From Strigops habroptila (taxonomy: Eukaryota > Chordata > Aves > Psittaciformes > Psittacidae), in the NCBI RefSeq assembly GCF_004027225.2, contig NC_044288.2, forward strand, positions 21,400,744-21,464,743: a DNA stretch of 64,000 nt, given 5' to 3'. The notes beneath the pieces are model-generated. The model was not told where the DNA came from. It saw only the letters and a program-made list of their open reading frames with translations, and ran no database searches. The position numbers and the translations under genes were made by a program. Shown here piece after piece: positions 1 to 12,720 of this stretch (its first letter is position 1; each line of letters begins with the position of its first letter).

Positions 1-3000
1 ATCTGCTCACAGTGCCTTCATCTCTGTAATGGGAAGTTCCTGGTACGTGCAATCCTAAACCACGTAATATAAATCCTTTATTTAAATCCTTTTTATCCCT
101 GCAGTCACCACCAGGCTCTGGAACAGCGCTCTCACCTCGGCACCCAATGTCTTCTTGCACTAGGGTACTGTAAATAACTCTTTGGTCTGGTAGGCTGGAT
201 TTGTGGTGGGATACTGATGGGTTAATTTGCTTTCCTTTTCCACCTGTAGCTTTCATCTAAGCGCTAGAGACTACGTTGCTCAGTAGCTAACAATAGGAGG
301 CAGCGTCATTTAAAAGACTAATAAACATTACTGAGTGATAGGCAGCACGAAATCTAATGGGCAGTTAGCGCTGCAACAGCTACACCTCATCAAAGCCTGC
401 TCCAACCCACATTATTAGCAATGACAATGGGGACACTGAGTTGGGGCCTGAAGAAACCGTATTGTTCCAGTTGGAAAAGATTTTCGGGTTTCCTTGTTGC
501 ATTGGAGGATATGCTCTTTCAATTTCTCTTCTTTCTGCCTTTTTTAAAATTCGCTTTCGCCCAGTGATGACTTTGTCTGTTAGAGTTGAGTGTTGTCAGC
601 TGTGGATCCTTTGAGTAAATCTCTGTGCACATAAGCATGCCTCCTTATTTGCTGTGCCACAAGGCTAAATTCCTAATTTATTGTGAAGTGCTGGGATGGG
701 AGTGTTTGCTGTAATATTTAAATATTAGGAAGATGCTTAAATGTCTTCCTTCCTCTCCTCCCCCCATTCCCTTTTTTCAGTAAATAAATAAGTTACATTA
801 ATTTGTTTGCTCCTCTTATAAGACACAAGTGCTTGTAACCATTTAGGTTCTGAAATCACTGTTTGGAAGAGAGGGAAGGAAGAAAATAGAAGTTACCCTG
901 TGATATTCAATTCCCCAGTTATCATTCCGGACTGGCAGTGCCAGAGAAGGCCAGGATTTCAGGAAGGGTTCAGATTGAATAGATGTCTAGAGCATCAGCC
1001 ACTCTCAGACTTTGGGCTGAGTCCTAAACAAGCATTTCATGCTGTGGGACAAGGAGTGAGCTGGAGTTGTATCTCTGCCTTTGTAATTGCTTTTAGGCAA
1101 GCAGCAGTTTTGACTGCAACGAGGAAGAAGTATTTTTGCATTTGAAGTTTCTATTTTGTCGGGGAGGAGGAAGGGAGCAGAATTTAAAAGAAGAAGAAAG
1201 AGCTTTCACCTAACCTTAAAGAATCTTAGATTTAAAGAAAAGGAATTGTTTAATTTTGCTTATTCTCTTTAAGTCTGGTAACAATATTGCAGAGAAAACA
1301 CATCACATTAGAAAACACGTGGGCTGAGAGGATAACTACAAAGGCAGTAGGATAAACAGCTGAGCTACATGTGCTTTGAATTGATACCAATTAGTTAAAG
1401 TGTTTCAGTTAGGCTGAGAAACATCCGGTTTGATTCAGCTTGTGAAAGATACAAAATTGCTTGTTCTCTCGCCTAGATGGCATAATGGGGTTTCACTGAC
1501 GATACCAGAAATGGAAGAGAGAGACAGTACAAGGCTTTTCCAGTTAACTTTTGATGTTTTAAAAAATTCTGCTTCTTTCCACCATGGTGATGATAAATTC
1601 TGAATTTAAGAAAATATATTTTAGAAGACCACACCAGAAAAGTGCTGAGAAATTACGTGATGTCACAAGACAAAGTGTTGTGAAGATAATTCAGTGTTGC
1701 AGTCGAATCAGGAAATTGTTACCAAGAGAGCACTACCTCTGGAAGAAGCTTCAAGTAGTATTTGGTGTTGGTTATGGTCCTTGTTGGGTGGAAGGTATTT
1801 CATCCAAGAAATCAGTTGTTTTCTCTCACTGTGAAAAATTTTAAGAGGGCCTTTCTAAGATGGGACCTTGCATAGCTGGATATGGGACTAGAGTCTGAAC
1901 CCTACCTTTCAAGCTCTTTTTTCTGACCAGCAGCAGGTAAGAAATCTTGGCTATTTCTGAATATTCATTTCTGAGAGAAAATACCTTGGATTTGAATATG
2001 TGAGATATTATGCTGGTTTACTTAGTCCCCGGTGTTACAGATTGTTCTAAATAAATTTACTCTAAATCATATGTGTGAAACTATGCTGAAGAGCGCTGTA
2101 TTCACAGCTAGCTGTTCTCAGACTTTCCAGGTTAGTCTGTTTCTTCTTTTCTGTAATGTTTTTTTAAATCACCGCTTATGTTTTTATGTCTGTTAAAAAA
2201 GCAAACATAGAAGTCTCACTGAAAAACAGATAGAGTAATCCACTCATTCAAACAGAGCAGCTTGAAGGATGAAATCATCTAAGTTGTAAATAAGGCAACA
2301 GTTTCTTTATTAGTGTAATGAGTACCTGTATTTTTGGACAAGGCATTTGAGACCCTTTTTCCAGAGCAAATTAAATTTTCAAAACTTCTGGACCTGGCAG
2401 GTGGCTGCAGCCAAATCATAGGCCTCTTGTACCCTTGGAAGTAGGAGCTCTATATGCAGGATATAATTAACATCAGCTTGTTTGGAATTCAAACATGAGC
2501 ACACTCATATAATTATCAGTGTATAAGGATTTTTGCACCTGGTGTACCTAATTAAAGTAGTATTGTTATTGCTAGAAAGAGGTCTTACATTTTATACTAA
2601 CTGTGCCAGACTCTAGTCCCTGCCTATTAGGTTTGGCAGCAGCTTGTTACAAGAACTTGTGTGTGAACTTGAGCTTGAACTAGTGTCTTTAGCTATACAC
2701 ACAATTTAAACATAAGATAGCAGTGAAGGCCTGGAAAATATGGGCACATGTTGAAACAGAGTCCCCAGAATTGTGTGAGCAGTGAGTTGACTAGTTGTGA
2801 TCAGCCCTTGGTGATTAAAAAGGTACACCCTGGGAAGCTGGGAAAAGTCTGCTTTTGCTATAAGGTGGTGGGGAAGCAGAAACAGCAGCAGCTTATCAAG
2901 AGGTTAAAGAAGAGAAAACACACACAAAATCCCAGCATAAAACAAAAACCAAGCAACAGACCAAGACATATGTAGAGGCCTGGGAAAGTACATCTCTCCT

Positions 3001-6000
3001 CCCTTCCAGCATGCTGCAGTGCACATGTGAACAGCTAAGAACTGTATGGAAACTGAAACACATATAAATGGAGGAAAATATTGAATTTAGGGTTGTAAAG
3101 AAAAGTTTTCCCCCTTTGATTCCAGCTTCTTTCTCACAACGATCACTTTCACCCAGACTGAGATCATCAAGAGTAGGAGCCCTTGGCTCTGACTATATGG
3201 CATCTTTTCTGTGGTATTGTACATTTACAGCTAATTTGGAACAAGATTGTTAAAATAACTCATTTGAATATGTGGTGATGGTTATTAATCACAAGTACCA
3301 ACAGCCATTAACTATGCATATTGTTAATATCAAACAAATGAAGTTGATTTTAGAGTTTAAAGCTGCTCTTATTTATCTGTCTTTTAAATGCTCCCATCAC
3401 AGCAGTCTGTTTCCCTAACTAGTACCGTTGTACTCAATTATAACATGCTAAGGGGTCTACTAAGAAATTTGATTCTCAGTAGTGAATCAAATATCTAATA
3501 TTTAGTACTATATCTAGTATTGATATATTTCAAGTTACATAGGACAAATAGGGAATTATGTGGGCAAGACTTAGAAAACCTAGTGGGACCCACCTAACCT
3601 AATCTGACAAGTCTGCAGCATAGATATCTGCATCTGATTTAATCTTTGAGTCCCCTTTCATATTCAGTGGAGGGAAATAAATTCTTCTGAAATTCTATTC
3701 ATTTGTCCTATCTTTGAGTGAGATGAGGTGACCCTTGAAAGGCCTGTTTCTGTCTCCTTATAAAGAGAGCTCAGTCAATGAGTTCCAAGGTGACAGTCTG
3801 CACCACAAACATCTCCATTCTGACAGAGGAATCTCACGCTTTGGATTTTAGAGTTGTCTGCTCCTGGAAACATGTCTGGCCAGAAGTTCCTCTTCTGTCT
3901 CTTCACATAGGAAGGTACTAAAATCTTGGTTTGGAGGAAGAAAGCCCAGCAAGATTGTTAATTTATTATTCTTAATTTTCTTCTCCAAGCAATCCGGTTT
4001 GTCAGGTCAAGTAGATATTGATTAGTTATAAGTCCAGAGTAAATGTTATGGTGGGTTGTGGTGGGGTTTTTTTGTATTTTTTTTTTTTTTTTTTTTTACC
4101 TACTTGAATTAGTGTTCCCAGTCTTCTTCCTGCTTAAACCTCACACACCCACACACCCAATTTTTATACCAACAGAGTATTGTTTGAGTGTAGGAGGAAT
4201 GGAGGTTTCTGTCTTGATTAAAAGGTTAATAGGTTGTTATTCTGGGGAGCAAGGTATGATGGCAATGCAATTTATGCTGGGGGATGAAAATGGAATGAGG
4301 TTCAGGCTCTTCTCAAGGTCATTTGCTCATAATCTAAGTCAAATAGGCACAGAAAGAGACAGTGCTGGAGAAGTGGTTGTAGGGGTAATTGTCTGCACAA
4401 TAAGGGGAGACAGAAAACTACAATGCATTCAGGGAGCAATGAGAAATACAGAAATGAGGCAGTGTGATCTCAAAAGCAATTGCTGACCAAACAGGCTGGA
4501 GCTCAAGAGACACAGACATGAAAGACTGAGGTGAAGGAGACCCGTAACAGATCGAATCTCTAGCACAGGTCCTGTACTACTCCTTCCCCATGATCTTTTG
4601 GCTGCCGTGAGTCCAGTACCACCTAAAACTCTAAGCTGCTGTGGCAAATGCTTTATGCAATAGGGAATGATTTGGGAAGCAGTGGGGCTAAAGGACACAG
4701 CAACAGGCCGTGGATTAACAAAAAATACATTAAAAGGAAAAATATTTGGCACTGGTTTCTAGCCTGTTGCAAGAAGATAATACACATACGTAGGAGTTTA
4801 CCTGTCACATTGGCTGCTCTTAGGAGCCTTGCTCAGAGCGTATATACTTGCATTTGCACTAAAATAGCTTCCAGACAAGGGAATAAATAAACTTAAGGTG
4901 ACAGTTGCTGGAATTCAAGGACTAGGAAAGACTCCAGGCATGTATTATTATGCCTTTAAAGGCATGAAGTAAACACGGGTGGTTTACACCAGCTGTGTGT
5001 TGCTGACTCAAGGAAAAAAGTTACACTCCTTTTGCATAAATTCCAGCTCCACCACCATCTCCGTGACCTGTTGGACAACTTGGGAACATGATGCAGTATG
5101 CCTTCATTGGCTTAAAATCCAAATGGTATGTGTGTATGGTAAACATCACATGAAGGTACAGCTAATGAAAGAGTAGAAGTACTGTCAGAATATTTTCTGC
5201 CCCCTTTCCTCTCCCTGTCTGTCACCATGTTAGTAGCGCACCTTTGGATTCTCTGAAGAGTTGAGCTCCTGAAGCCTAGTGTCCCAGTCTGCCCTTCCCG
5301 AGACTCATGAAGTGGATCCACTGTGGCCTGTGCACACCTTAGTGTGTACTTCCGGTCCTATCATATACATACAATGGAACTAGGTCTTATTATTATGGAA
5401 AAGAGTAAAGAGCACACACTCAAACTTACCCCATTGTTATTTCTGAGCTGCTGCTGTTTTTTTCTCTGAATGAATAACTTCAAATACCAGGTAAATATTG
5501 AAAACTTTTGGATTAGAACAAAGCAGTTGTTCCTTGATGTAATAAAGGGAATGGCAGTTGGTTAACTGGCTAGTCCTTAAAAGGAATCCTTTCTCTATCT
5601 ACACCAAGAGCAAAGCACAGAGACTCCTAGCATTGTTTAAAGACAATGCGTGCTTGCTGGTGGTCTTTGTGCTACCAGGGTGGTTTGCAGGTTTTTTTGT
5701 TACAGTGGTAGGGAAAAAGCACTTTGATTTACTTTGCTCCTGCTAGGTGTCTGAGGCCTTTGAGTGAGAACAGCTGACAGGATAGACTTCTTTTCACAAG
5801 CTTAAAACAATGGAGTTTAGTATACAAACTTCTGAGTATCTCGGTCATTAATTCCTACAGCAATCAAGCTGGCTTATATTTGGGCCAGCCTGGTGTTCTG
5901 GGATGTCTTTCATAGCTTCTGTTCAGACTGCTTTGTTTCGTAAGTCTTGATCTAGTTTGGTTTGGGGGTTTTTTGTGCTGTGTTTTTTTGTTCGGTTTTG

Positions 6001-6368
6001 TTTTGTTTTTTTGACAGATCTGTGCTACAATAAGTAGCTATCTACTTATGTCTGCATGGACAATCTTTTCTTGCATTTTCATCCTGTTGTAATAATATTT
6101 GGCAGATGTTACGTCCTGCCCATTATCTCCCAACTTTTGTCTTCTAGTTGCAAGACCGGGCGTTAGCTGGAAGCACGGTTTTCTCACCTTACTGCGTGCA
6201 TCACTGTTGCTTGTTAAAATAAGGGACCTGCAATGCACAAAAGTGAGAACTGGGATTTTGAAAGGAGTTGCTGAAGCAGTTGTTAATCCTTGGGAAAGAA
6301 AACATGCAATATATTTTTTAAATTCTAACAACTCTGCATGTTACTGGCATGACACAATGAAAGTCCTT
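1..6368. other. Non-coding flank, no gene seen
   Basis: This stretch is AT-rich with stops in every frame. The only open frames are short (up to 147 codons) and resemble no family I know. A T21 tract lies at 4077-4097 and T/G-rich low-complexity sequence at about 5955-6015. I see no exon with flanking splice sites that I could defend, no RNA gene and no recognisable transposon. It may be intergenic or intronic to something outside the window. Confidence 0.6.
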
Positions 6369-6931
6369 GTCGTGGTCTGAGCCCAGCCGGTAACTCGGAA
6401 CCACGCAGCCACTCGCTCACTCCCCCCCCTTCTTCCTCCCCCTGCTCCCGGAGGGATGGGGATGAGAATTGAAAGAATGTAACTCCCACGGGCTGAGATA
6501 AGAGCAGTCCCGCAACTAAGGTATAATACAAAACCACTACTGCTACCACCAATGATAATAATGATTAGTGAAATAACAAGGGGAGAGGATACAATTGCTC
6601 ACCACCCACTGACCGATACCCAGCGCGACCCAAGCAGTGATCTGGGCCTTCCGGGTAACTCCCCCTGGTTTATATACTGGGCATGACGTGCTGTGGTATG
6701 GAATACCCCTTTGGCTAGTTTGGGTCAGGTGTCCTGTCTCTGCTTCCTCCCGGCTTCCCCTCCTCTCTGGCAAAGCATGAGACATGAGGCTTGGTCGGAG
6801 TAAACATTACTTAGCAACAACTAAAAACATCGGTGTTATCAGCATTGTTCCCAGGCTGAAAGTTAAAAAACAGAGCGCTGCACCAGCTACTAAGGAGGAG
6901 AAAAATGACTGCTATAGCTGAACCCAGGACA
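6369..6931 (-). mobile_element. Solo LTR of an avian ERVL-like endogenous retrovirus
   Basis: The element is about 563 bp. Read on the minus strand it begins TGTCCTGGGTTCAGC and ends ACCACGACA, so its ends form the short inverted repeat TGTC...GACA typical of LTRs. A TATATAAA box reads on the minus strand at about 6669-6678. It is flanked by a near-perfect 5-bp duplication, GTCCT at 6364-6368 and GTCCC at 6932-6936; 5 bp is the usual length for ERVL-type insertions. The opening sequence and internal order match a very common bird LTR family as I remember it. No gag, pol or env sequence adjoins it, so it is a solo LTR left by recombination. The exact family name needs a repeat library. Confidence 0.85.
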
Positions 6932-7899
6932 GTCCCACAGATGGGCAAGTGAAAGATGATGAAAATTAAAGATGATAAAATCACTATCACAGCTCAGCGT
7001 AAGCATATTTTTTTTCTGTTTATTTAAATCTACTCCAAGCACGTGTCTTAGACAATTAGCCACTTTTATAACGTTTTTGAAACATAAAACTCCAGCAAAC
7101 CTAGTGTTCTTAAAAATCTACAGAATTCCTTATTCCTCTTCAAAGTTTAAAGCTCCTAAGCTCAGTGTAATAAAACCTACTAACCATATTATATGTTGAA
7201 AGACTAACATTGCATCTTGTCCTATCTAGGAAAGAGGTGAATTCAACATGCAGGTGACCAAAAGAAAATATCAGGTTAACAGTTTCCTCCACTTTGAAAA
7301 GCTTGTTATGTATTAAAGCAGCTCAGTAACTAAGAATTCTCTTAGTGTCATGTGGGGAGAAAGAGGATTTCCAAGGTAAACAAGACACAAGCGACTGAGC
7401 TTTATAGATAAAAATTGATAGGTGAAAGCATTGCACTTCAAAATATAGGTATGATATACTCTCTGAGTTTTCTTTGACATACAAGAAATTAGAGAAGTCC
7501 AGTGTCACAAATACTGTAGCAATGTGCTGACAAGGTCATAGAGTAAATAATAATTTACTTTCATATTCTTTTTTGGTTCATAATGGAAAGCTGACATCAA
7601 ATAGTGCTGCTAATGATCCTTGCCATCATGTGTGTAAATAGCCAGTTATATAAAAGATGGCTGGAATATACTCAGTGATATAATTTACCAAGCACTTTAG
7701 CAAGTCTCTCACAAGAATTCTTGCTAACTCTGCAACCAAGATGCTCTACAATGTGAGGTCAGATGCACAGCCTGGTCCAGTATCATTACATATAGAATAT
7801 GTGCACATACAGTGGTATAATTACCACAATCAAAGATATGAGATGACCAAATGATCTTCTGCCTTACTTGGAATATTAAATACATGCAGCTCTTATCCC
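6932..7899. other. Non-coding spacer, nothing recognised
   Basis: AT-rich sequence between the solo LTR and an old CR1 relic. Open frames are short and unrelated to known families. I see no RNA gene or repeat of note. Confidence 0.55.
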
Positions 7900-8470
7900 T
7901 GACACATCATTCAAAACTGTTCTTAAAACTTCTTATCGAGGGGATCCTACTACCTCTTCAGATAGCCTGTTCCAGAGCTTAACTATCCTTATAGTAGCAA
8001 GTTATTCAATTCGTGTGGAACCTAAATCCTCTTAGCTGCAAATTAAGCAGATTACTTCTTGCCCTCCTCCAGAGGACACGGAGAACAACTGATCAGTGTC
8101 CTTATTGTAATACCTTTGATAAAGTGGAAGACGCTTCTTGCCTTCTCTCAATCACCTTATCATCTAAAGAACTCTTCTTTAAAGACAGTGATTTTTGGTA
8201 AAAACCTTATTTTTCTTGCTCTCTGTTAGGTATTCTCTATATCCATGCTGCTTTAATTGCAGTGCCCAAAGCAGGAACCAAGCTCTCACTGGTAACAAAT
8301 AGAGCAGAATAATTACCTCCCTTGTCTTGCATACAGTGTGTCTGACAGTATACCCGAGAATGAGATTTTCTGGTTTTTGAAAGTAGCATTTCAATAGTCT
8401 GTGAACCACTATAACCCCAGATATTTTCTGCAGTACTACTCACTCATTTAATTCCCCATTTCGCTCGCTT
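7900..8470 (-). mobile_element. Ancient CR1 LINE relic (ORF2 3' part)
   Basis: On the minus strand the order of words matches the end of the amniote CR1 ORF2: a tract equivalent to 'ctgcagaaaatatctggggttatagtgg', then 'cattctcgggta', then 'gaggtaattattctgctctat', and finally 'gttctccgtgtcctctggagga'. It is strongly diverged, with many substitutions and indels, and no reading frame survives. This looks like an old insertion shared widely among reptiles and birds rather than a young bird CR1. The boundaries are approximate. Confidence 0.7.
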
Positions 8471-11400
8471 GTATTTGCTCTGACCTTCCTGACTGTACCT
8501 TTCTTAATGTGTCATTGTGAAATTCTGTCTTATTTCAGACTCTTCCTCCCAAATTGGCAAAGTTCTTTTGAATTCCAAAAGGTTCACCTTTTGCCCTGTC
8601 TGGCATCAGCTAAGATTTTTTGTGCATTACAACAGCACATAAAGTGCTAGTAAACCAGTTTTGTAGAGTTGAGTACATGACAGATTCCTGTAGAAGTATA
8701 CGTGAAATGTCGTCGCAGATTGACAGTAAACTGTAGTTAAGCACTGATTTTTTTTCAGAGTCTATTACTTATGAACCTTATGGCGATTTAATTTAGACCA
8801 TTTCTAGGGTGTCACCAGGTTGCTTTTTGAAGCTTATCTGCAAATTCAGCACAGAAAAGTTAAGTGTCAGTTTCAAGGTTGAGGAGGGGAGAAGGAAGAG
8901 GTCAGAGCTGGAATAATAGGACATTAAAAGGTGACTTGATCTACATGGTATCAGGAAAATAAAACATACTCATAAAAGAAGATGAGGCCAGGCCAAAGAT
9001 TCACAAAGTTTTTCTGGAGGAAGACAAACAGAGGAATATTAGAAGACAGTTAACAGAGACATCCTGTAGGCCAGGAAGTAAATGCGAAAAGAAGTGCTGT
9101 GTTCTTTAGCCCAGAATGGACCAGATTTGAAGAACAAAACTAGTTTGGAAAGTAGAAAGATAATGCTACCAAAAGACATCTTGCAGAATTGTGAAACATC
9201 ACGAGCAAAAGCAGCAGAACATGTTCGGGAACTAGACGCCAACTCTTGCTTAGAGAAACAGCTCCCTTTTGAACAAAAGGGAAACAGAGAAAGCAGGCTG
9301 GAAACCTCAATGCTGTGACAGAGGGATTTGTAATAGGAGATTGAAAGTGTGAAAGGTAGATGAAAAACCAGTTGAAGGTGAAGAGCAGTAAGAGATACTA
9401 GATACCTGTTTATCTTCTCAAAAAAACCCCATGTCACTCACTGTAGCAAACATGGGAATTTAGTTGGATTATACACCCTCTGACATTTTCAAAGCTGGCT
9501 TGGTAGAACAGAGATTTTAAGGAGTTTAACCCTTGAAGAGACTGTATTAGTTTTCCCATTTTTGTCTATATAATGTGGTTAGTGGGTTTTGTCAATATCA
9601 AAAGCCCTATCAGGATCATCGCCAACAGAAGATGTATTAGGAATTGTACTTCTATGCAAAGGACAGAAAACTTACCGGTTAACCACTTTCCATGATGCAA
9701 GTCCCTCCTTTATGTGCTGTCTTTTTGTGGCAGAGCAGTCTGGGATTTCCCTGTACGTTTACTGTCACTTATGTTTCCCGTAATCAAGGGTGACAGCCCG
9801 GTGGGGTAAGCCAAGCCCTCTGGTGCCCATGTAACTGGATGCTTCTGTGCACAATAAGCACCTTTTACTGCACAGTTCACAATGTCTCTCGTGTGAATCA
9901 TTCTCTTCTGCTCATGCTTCCTTCACTCTGCATCGTTTTGTTGCTCAAGGGCATTCTGTTCTTACTTAAAGAAGCCTACATCTTCCTTCCTTTTGATGTT
10001 TCACTGTAGTTTATTTATGTTTAAGAGCTGAAAGAGTTGAATCTTAATTTCAACTCACTGAAGTCTACCTTTAGGTTGTCCTTATCTGCTTTCTGGGGCA
10101 CCAGTCAGCATAAATTCAGTCTCTGTCTATGATAAGTGACTAGCAGTAAGAAAGGTCAATGCTTTTCAGTCACATACACAAAGGCACACAGGCTTTCTCA
10201 AGTAAAGGAAAATAAGAGGTGGCTTTATAAATGTTCTTGATATGCAATTGAGGCATAAAGACATTTTGGAGAAGTGAAAAGCTTTTCTGGGCACAGACTG
10301 TGTTAGAGGTCAGTGTGAGGGGTGACATAAGATTTGAGGAAAAAGAAGGGCTATTCAAAGAGAGATAGTGTAGTCAGAGACTAAAATGTTGGTTTGGTTT
10401 GGTTTGGGTTTTTTTTCACATCTGCATTTTGACTCTATGGTATATATGTCACAGACAAATGTAATGAGCAGTAATGGGGAGGACCCAGAAACAGTACAGT
10501 TCTGAGGAGCTGTGTAGTTCTGAGTAAAGGTCAAATGGTACAACTGTGGGATGGGGTAGTGCTGACTCATTTGACATTCCTGAAGATATAAGCTTGAGGT
10601 AGGTCTGCAGGGAAGCCCTGGCCTGGCTTGGCAAAACTATTCCAGTGTTAAATGGGCTGAGTCCATGTTCCAAAAGGTTGAGAGCAGCATATGCTACAGT
10701 GAGATACTGAGTGAGACAGATTTACACAGCTTTTACAGTGCTCAGAGATGCTGATATACCAGCAGAATTGAGAGGTACCACAATATCCAGATATGAGATG
10801 GGGGAAAAAAAAGATAAAATCTAGTTGCTTTATTCTCTCAGCCTATGTTTAATATATCTCCTTCCCAAATCCCAGTTCCTTTCAGAGCTAAGGACTTAGG
10901 CTGGGTGAGCCAGCGCAACTAGAGAGCTGTGACTGGTTCCTCACATGGATTGGGTAACATGGTCCATGACAGGCATAAAGGAAAACACGTCTACTTTGGT
11001 ATCTTCAGCACTAATCAGCTGTAGGATTTGCTTTTTGACCTTCACTCAGTACTGCACAATCCCCTTTTCAGATCTGTTGAGCAATACCTATACTTCCATA
11101 TGCATAAATATTCAAGGACTAATCATGAGCTGAAGGCATTTGTGGTATAGAGGTGCATCACAATCCTGTGGCATGGAAGCACTCCTCCTCTGGCTTCCTC
11201 CCTCCATTCACAAATCACTCCAGAAAAAGGATTTCTGAATCTTGTTCCCTGAGGAGGAATAATGGCACAGTGTTATATGATGCAGCTATGTGCTGCACAC
11301 ATGTACCTTACGATGTATATGAGTAAATGTCACACTATCATGTGAGTTTTAAAATATATTACAGTGTCTATGAAACTGCAGGACTAAACTTTCCAAACAT

Positions 11401-12394
11401 TACTTAACAATGTACATTGTTATTACATTTTCTTTGTGAAGAACCCACTATCTTCCTTTTTGTCTATGAAATGACCACAATATCAGCCTGACAGAGATGA
11501 ATGTGTTGCTTTCTTGCTGCCAGACTGAGCTCTGACATTCTGCAAACTGAACTCAGTGTTATTACAGAGAATCAATATGTGTGGCCCCAGTTTTGATCTT
11601 CAGAACAGATAACTGTCAAAGCCTGCATTTAATTTCCTTCCAAATATTAGTTCATTTTAAAATTATCTTTGTAACAGATTACATTGCTATAAACATTACT
11701 GTTGGTAAAATAAACGAGTAATTCTTTAACATTCTTTGTTATTTGGTTGATATTATCTAGAGAGACTGCCTTCAACCTTAACAAACTTTTATCTAGAAAC
11801 ATTTTGTACTTGCACAAATTACTTCAGTGTTAACTGAAGTACAGTTTTGTGCGCAACGTCATGAAACTTTGTTTTTCTTAAGCCAAGCAGGTAGATGAGT
11901 TTTAGAACTGAGAAGCATTCACTGAAGTTTTTCCACAAGTAGTGACCTGGAGTTCCTGTAGAACTACTTTCTGGGTAGTAAAACAGCCTCAGATGATAGA
12001 ATCCATGAGAGGGTTGTGTGAAAAAATTACCAGTATTTTAGGTTATAATTAAGTTCTTGCATTCAGCTTAATATAGGGTGTGCTCCCTCTTGTTAAAACC
12101 TGGCATATTGACCATTCTAAATCATAAATGGAAGCTACTGACTAATTTCCTCTCTGTACCACACAGCAGCACTGTAAAGATGTAGCAGTAAAAAGGCTTT
12201 CTGTTGGCTCTGGTTTTACTGAAGAAATAGTGTCTACTTGAATATCTACTGGTGTGTTCTCAGTGTACTTATGCACCATTGTATGTCCTTTCCCCACAGC
12301 TGGGATAGTTACCACGCTTGACCACAGCATTGTGACTAGAGGCAGGAAGTTCAACTGGAGACCAGTTATGAGGAGATGCTCAGAATGTTGGTAG
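8471..12394. other. Non-coding region, nothing recognised
   Basis: AT-rich DNA with only short, unconvincing open frames (the longest is 132 codons at 9039-9437 on the minus strand). A 9-bp-arm perfect inverted repeat lies at 11820-11841. No gene, RNA or clear transposon was seen. Confidence 0.55.
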
Positions 12395-12720
12395 AGCTTA
12401 CCCTAGAGGAGAGAAGGATCAGGGGGGATTTTATCAATCAAATACCTGATTGGAGGGAGTAAAGCAGACAGAGATAGATACTGACAGATTAATAGGCAGG
12501 AATGGAAATAGATGAAATTCAGTTCTAAGTATAATGAAAAAACTTTCATACTATAACAGTAGTTGACCATTGGAACAGGTTGTCCAGAGAGGTTGTGGTG
12601 TCTCCGTTCTTGGAGGTATTCAAAACCCAACTGCTTTAGCTTACCCAGCTTTAGGCAGTGGGTTGAACTAGATCTCCAGAGGGTACATTCTAATCTCAAC
12701 TGTTCTGTGGCTCTGGGAAG
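12395..12720 (+). mobile_element. CR1 LINE 3' end
   Basis: The sequence follows the CR1 3' consensus order: 'gaggagagaaggatcaggggggattttat', then 'gaccattggaacaggttgtccagagaggttgtgg', then 'ttggaggtattcaaaaccc', then 'gttgaactagatctccagagg', then a decayed 'ctcaactgttctgtggctctg' tail. It is 5'-truncated and moderately diverged, as most bird CR1 copies are. Confidence 0.75.

Noticed and set aside
1584-1844. 86-codon frame with a good start context (ccaccATGG)
   Set aside because: No known domain, no splice partners visible and ordinary AT-rich surroundings.
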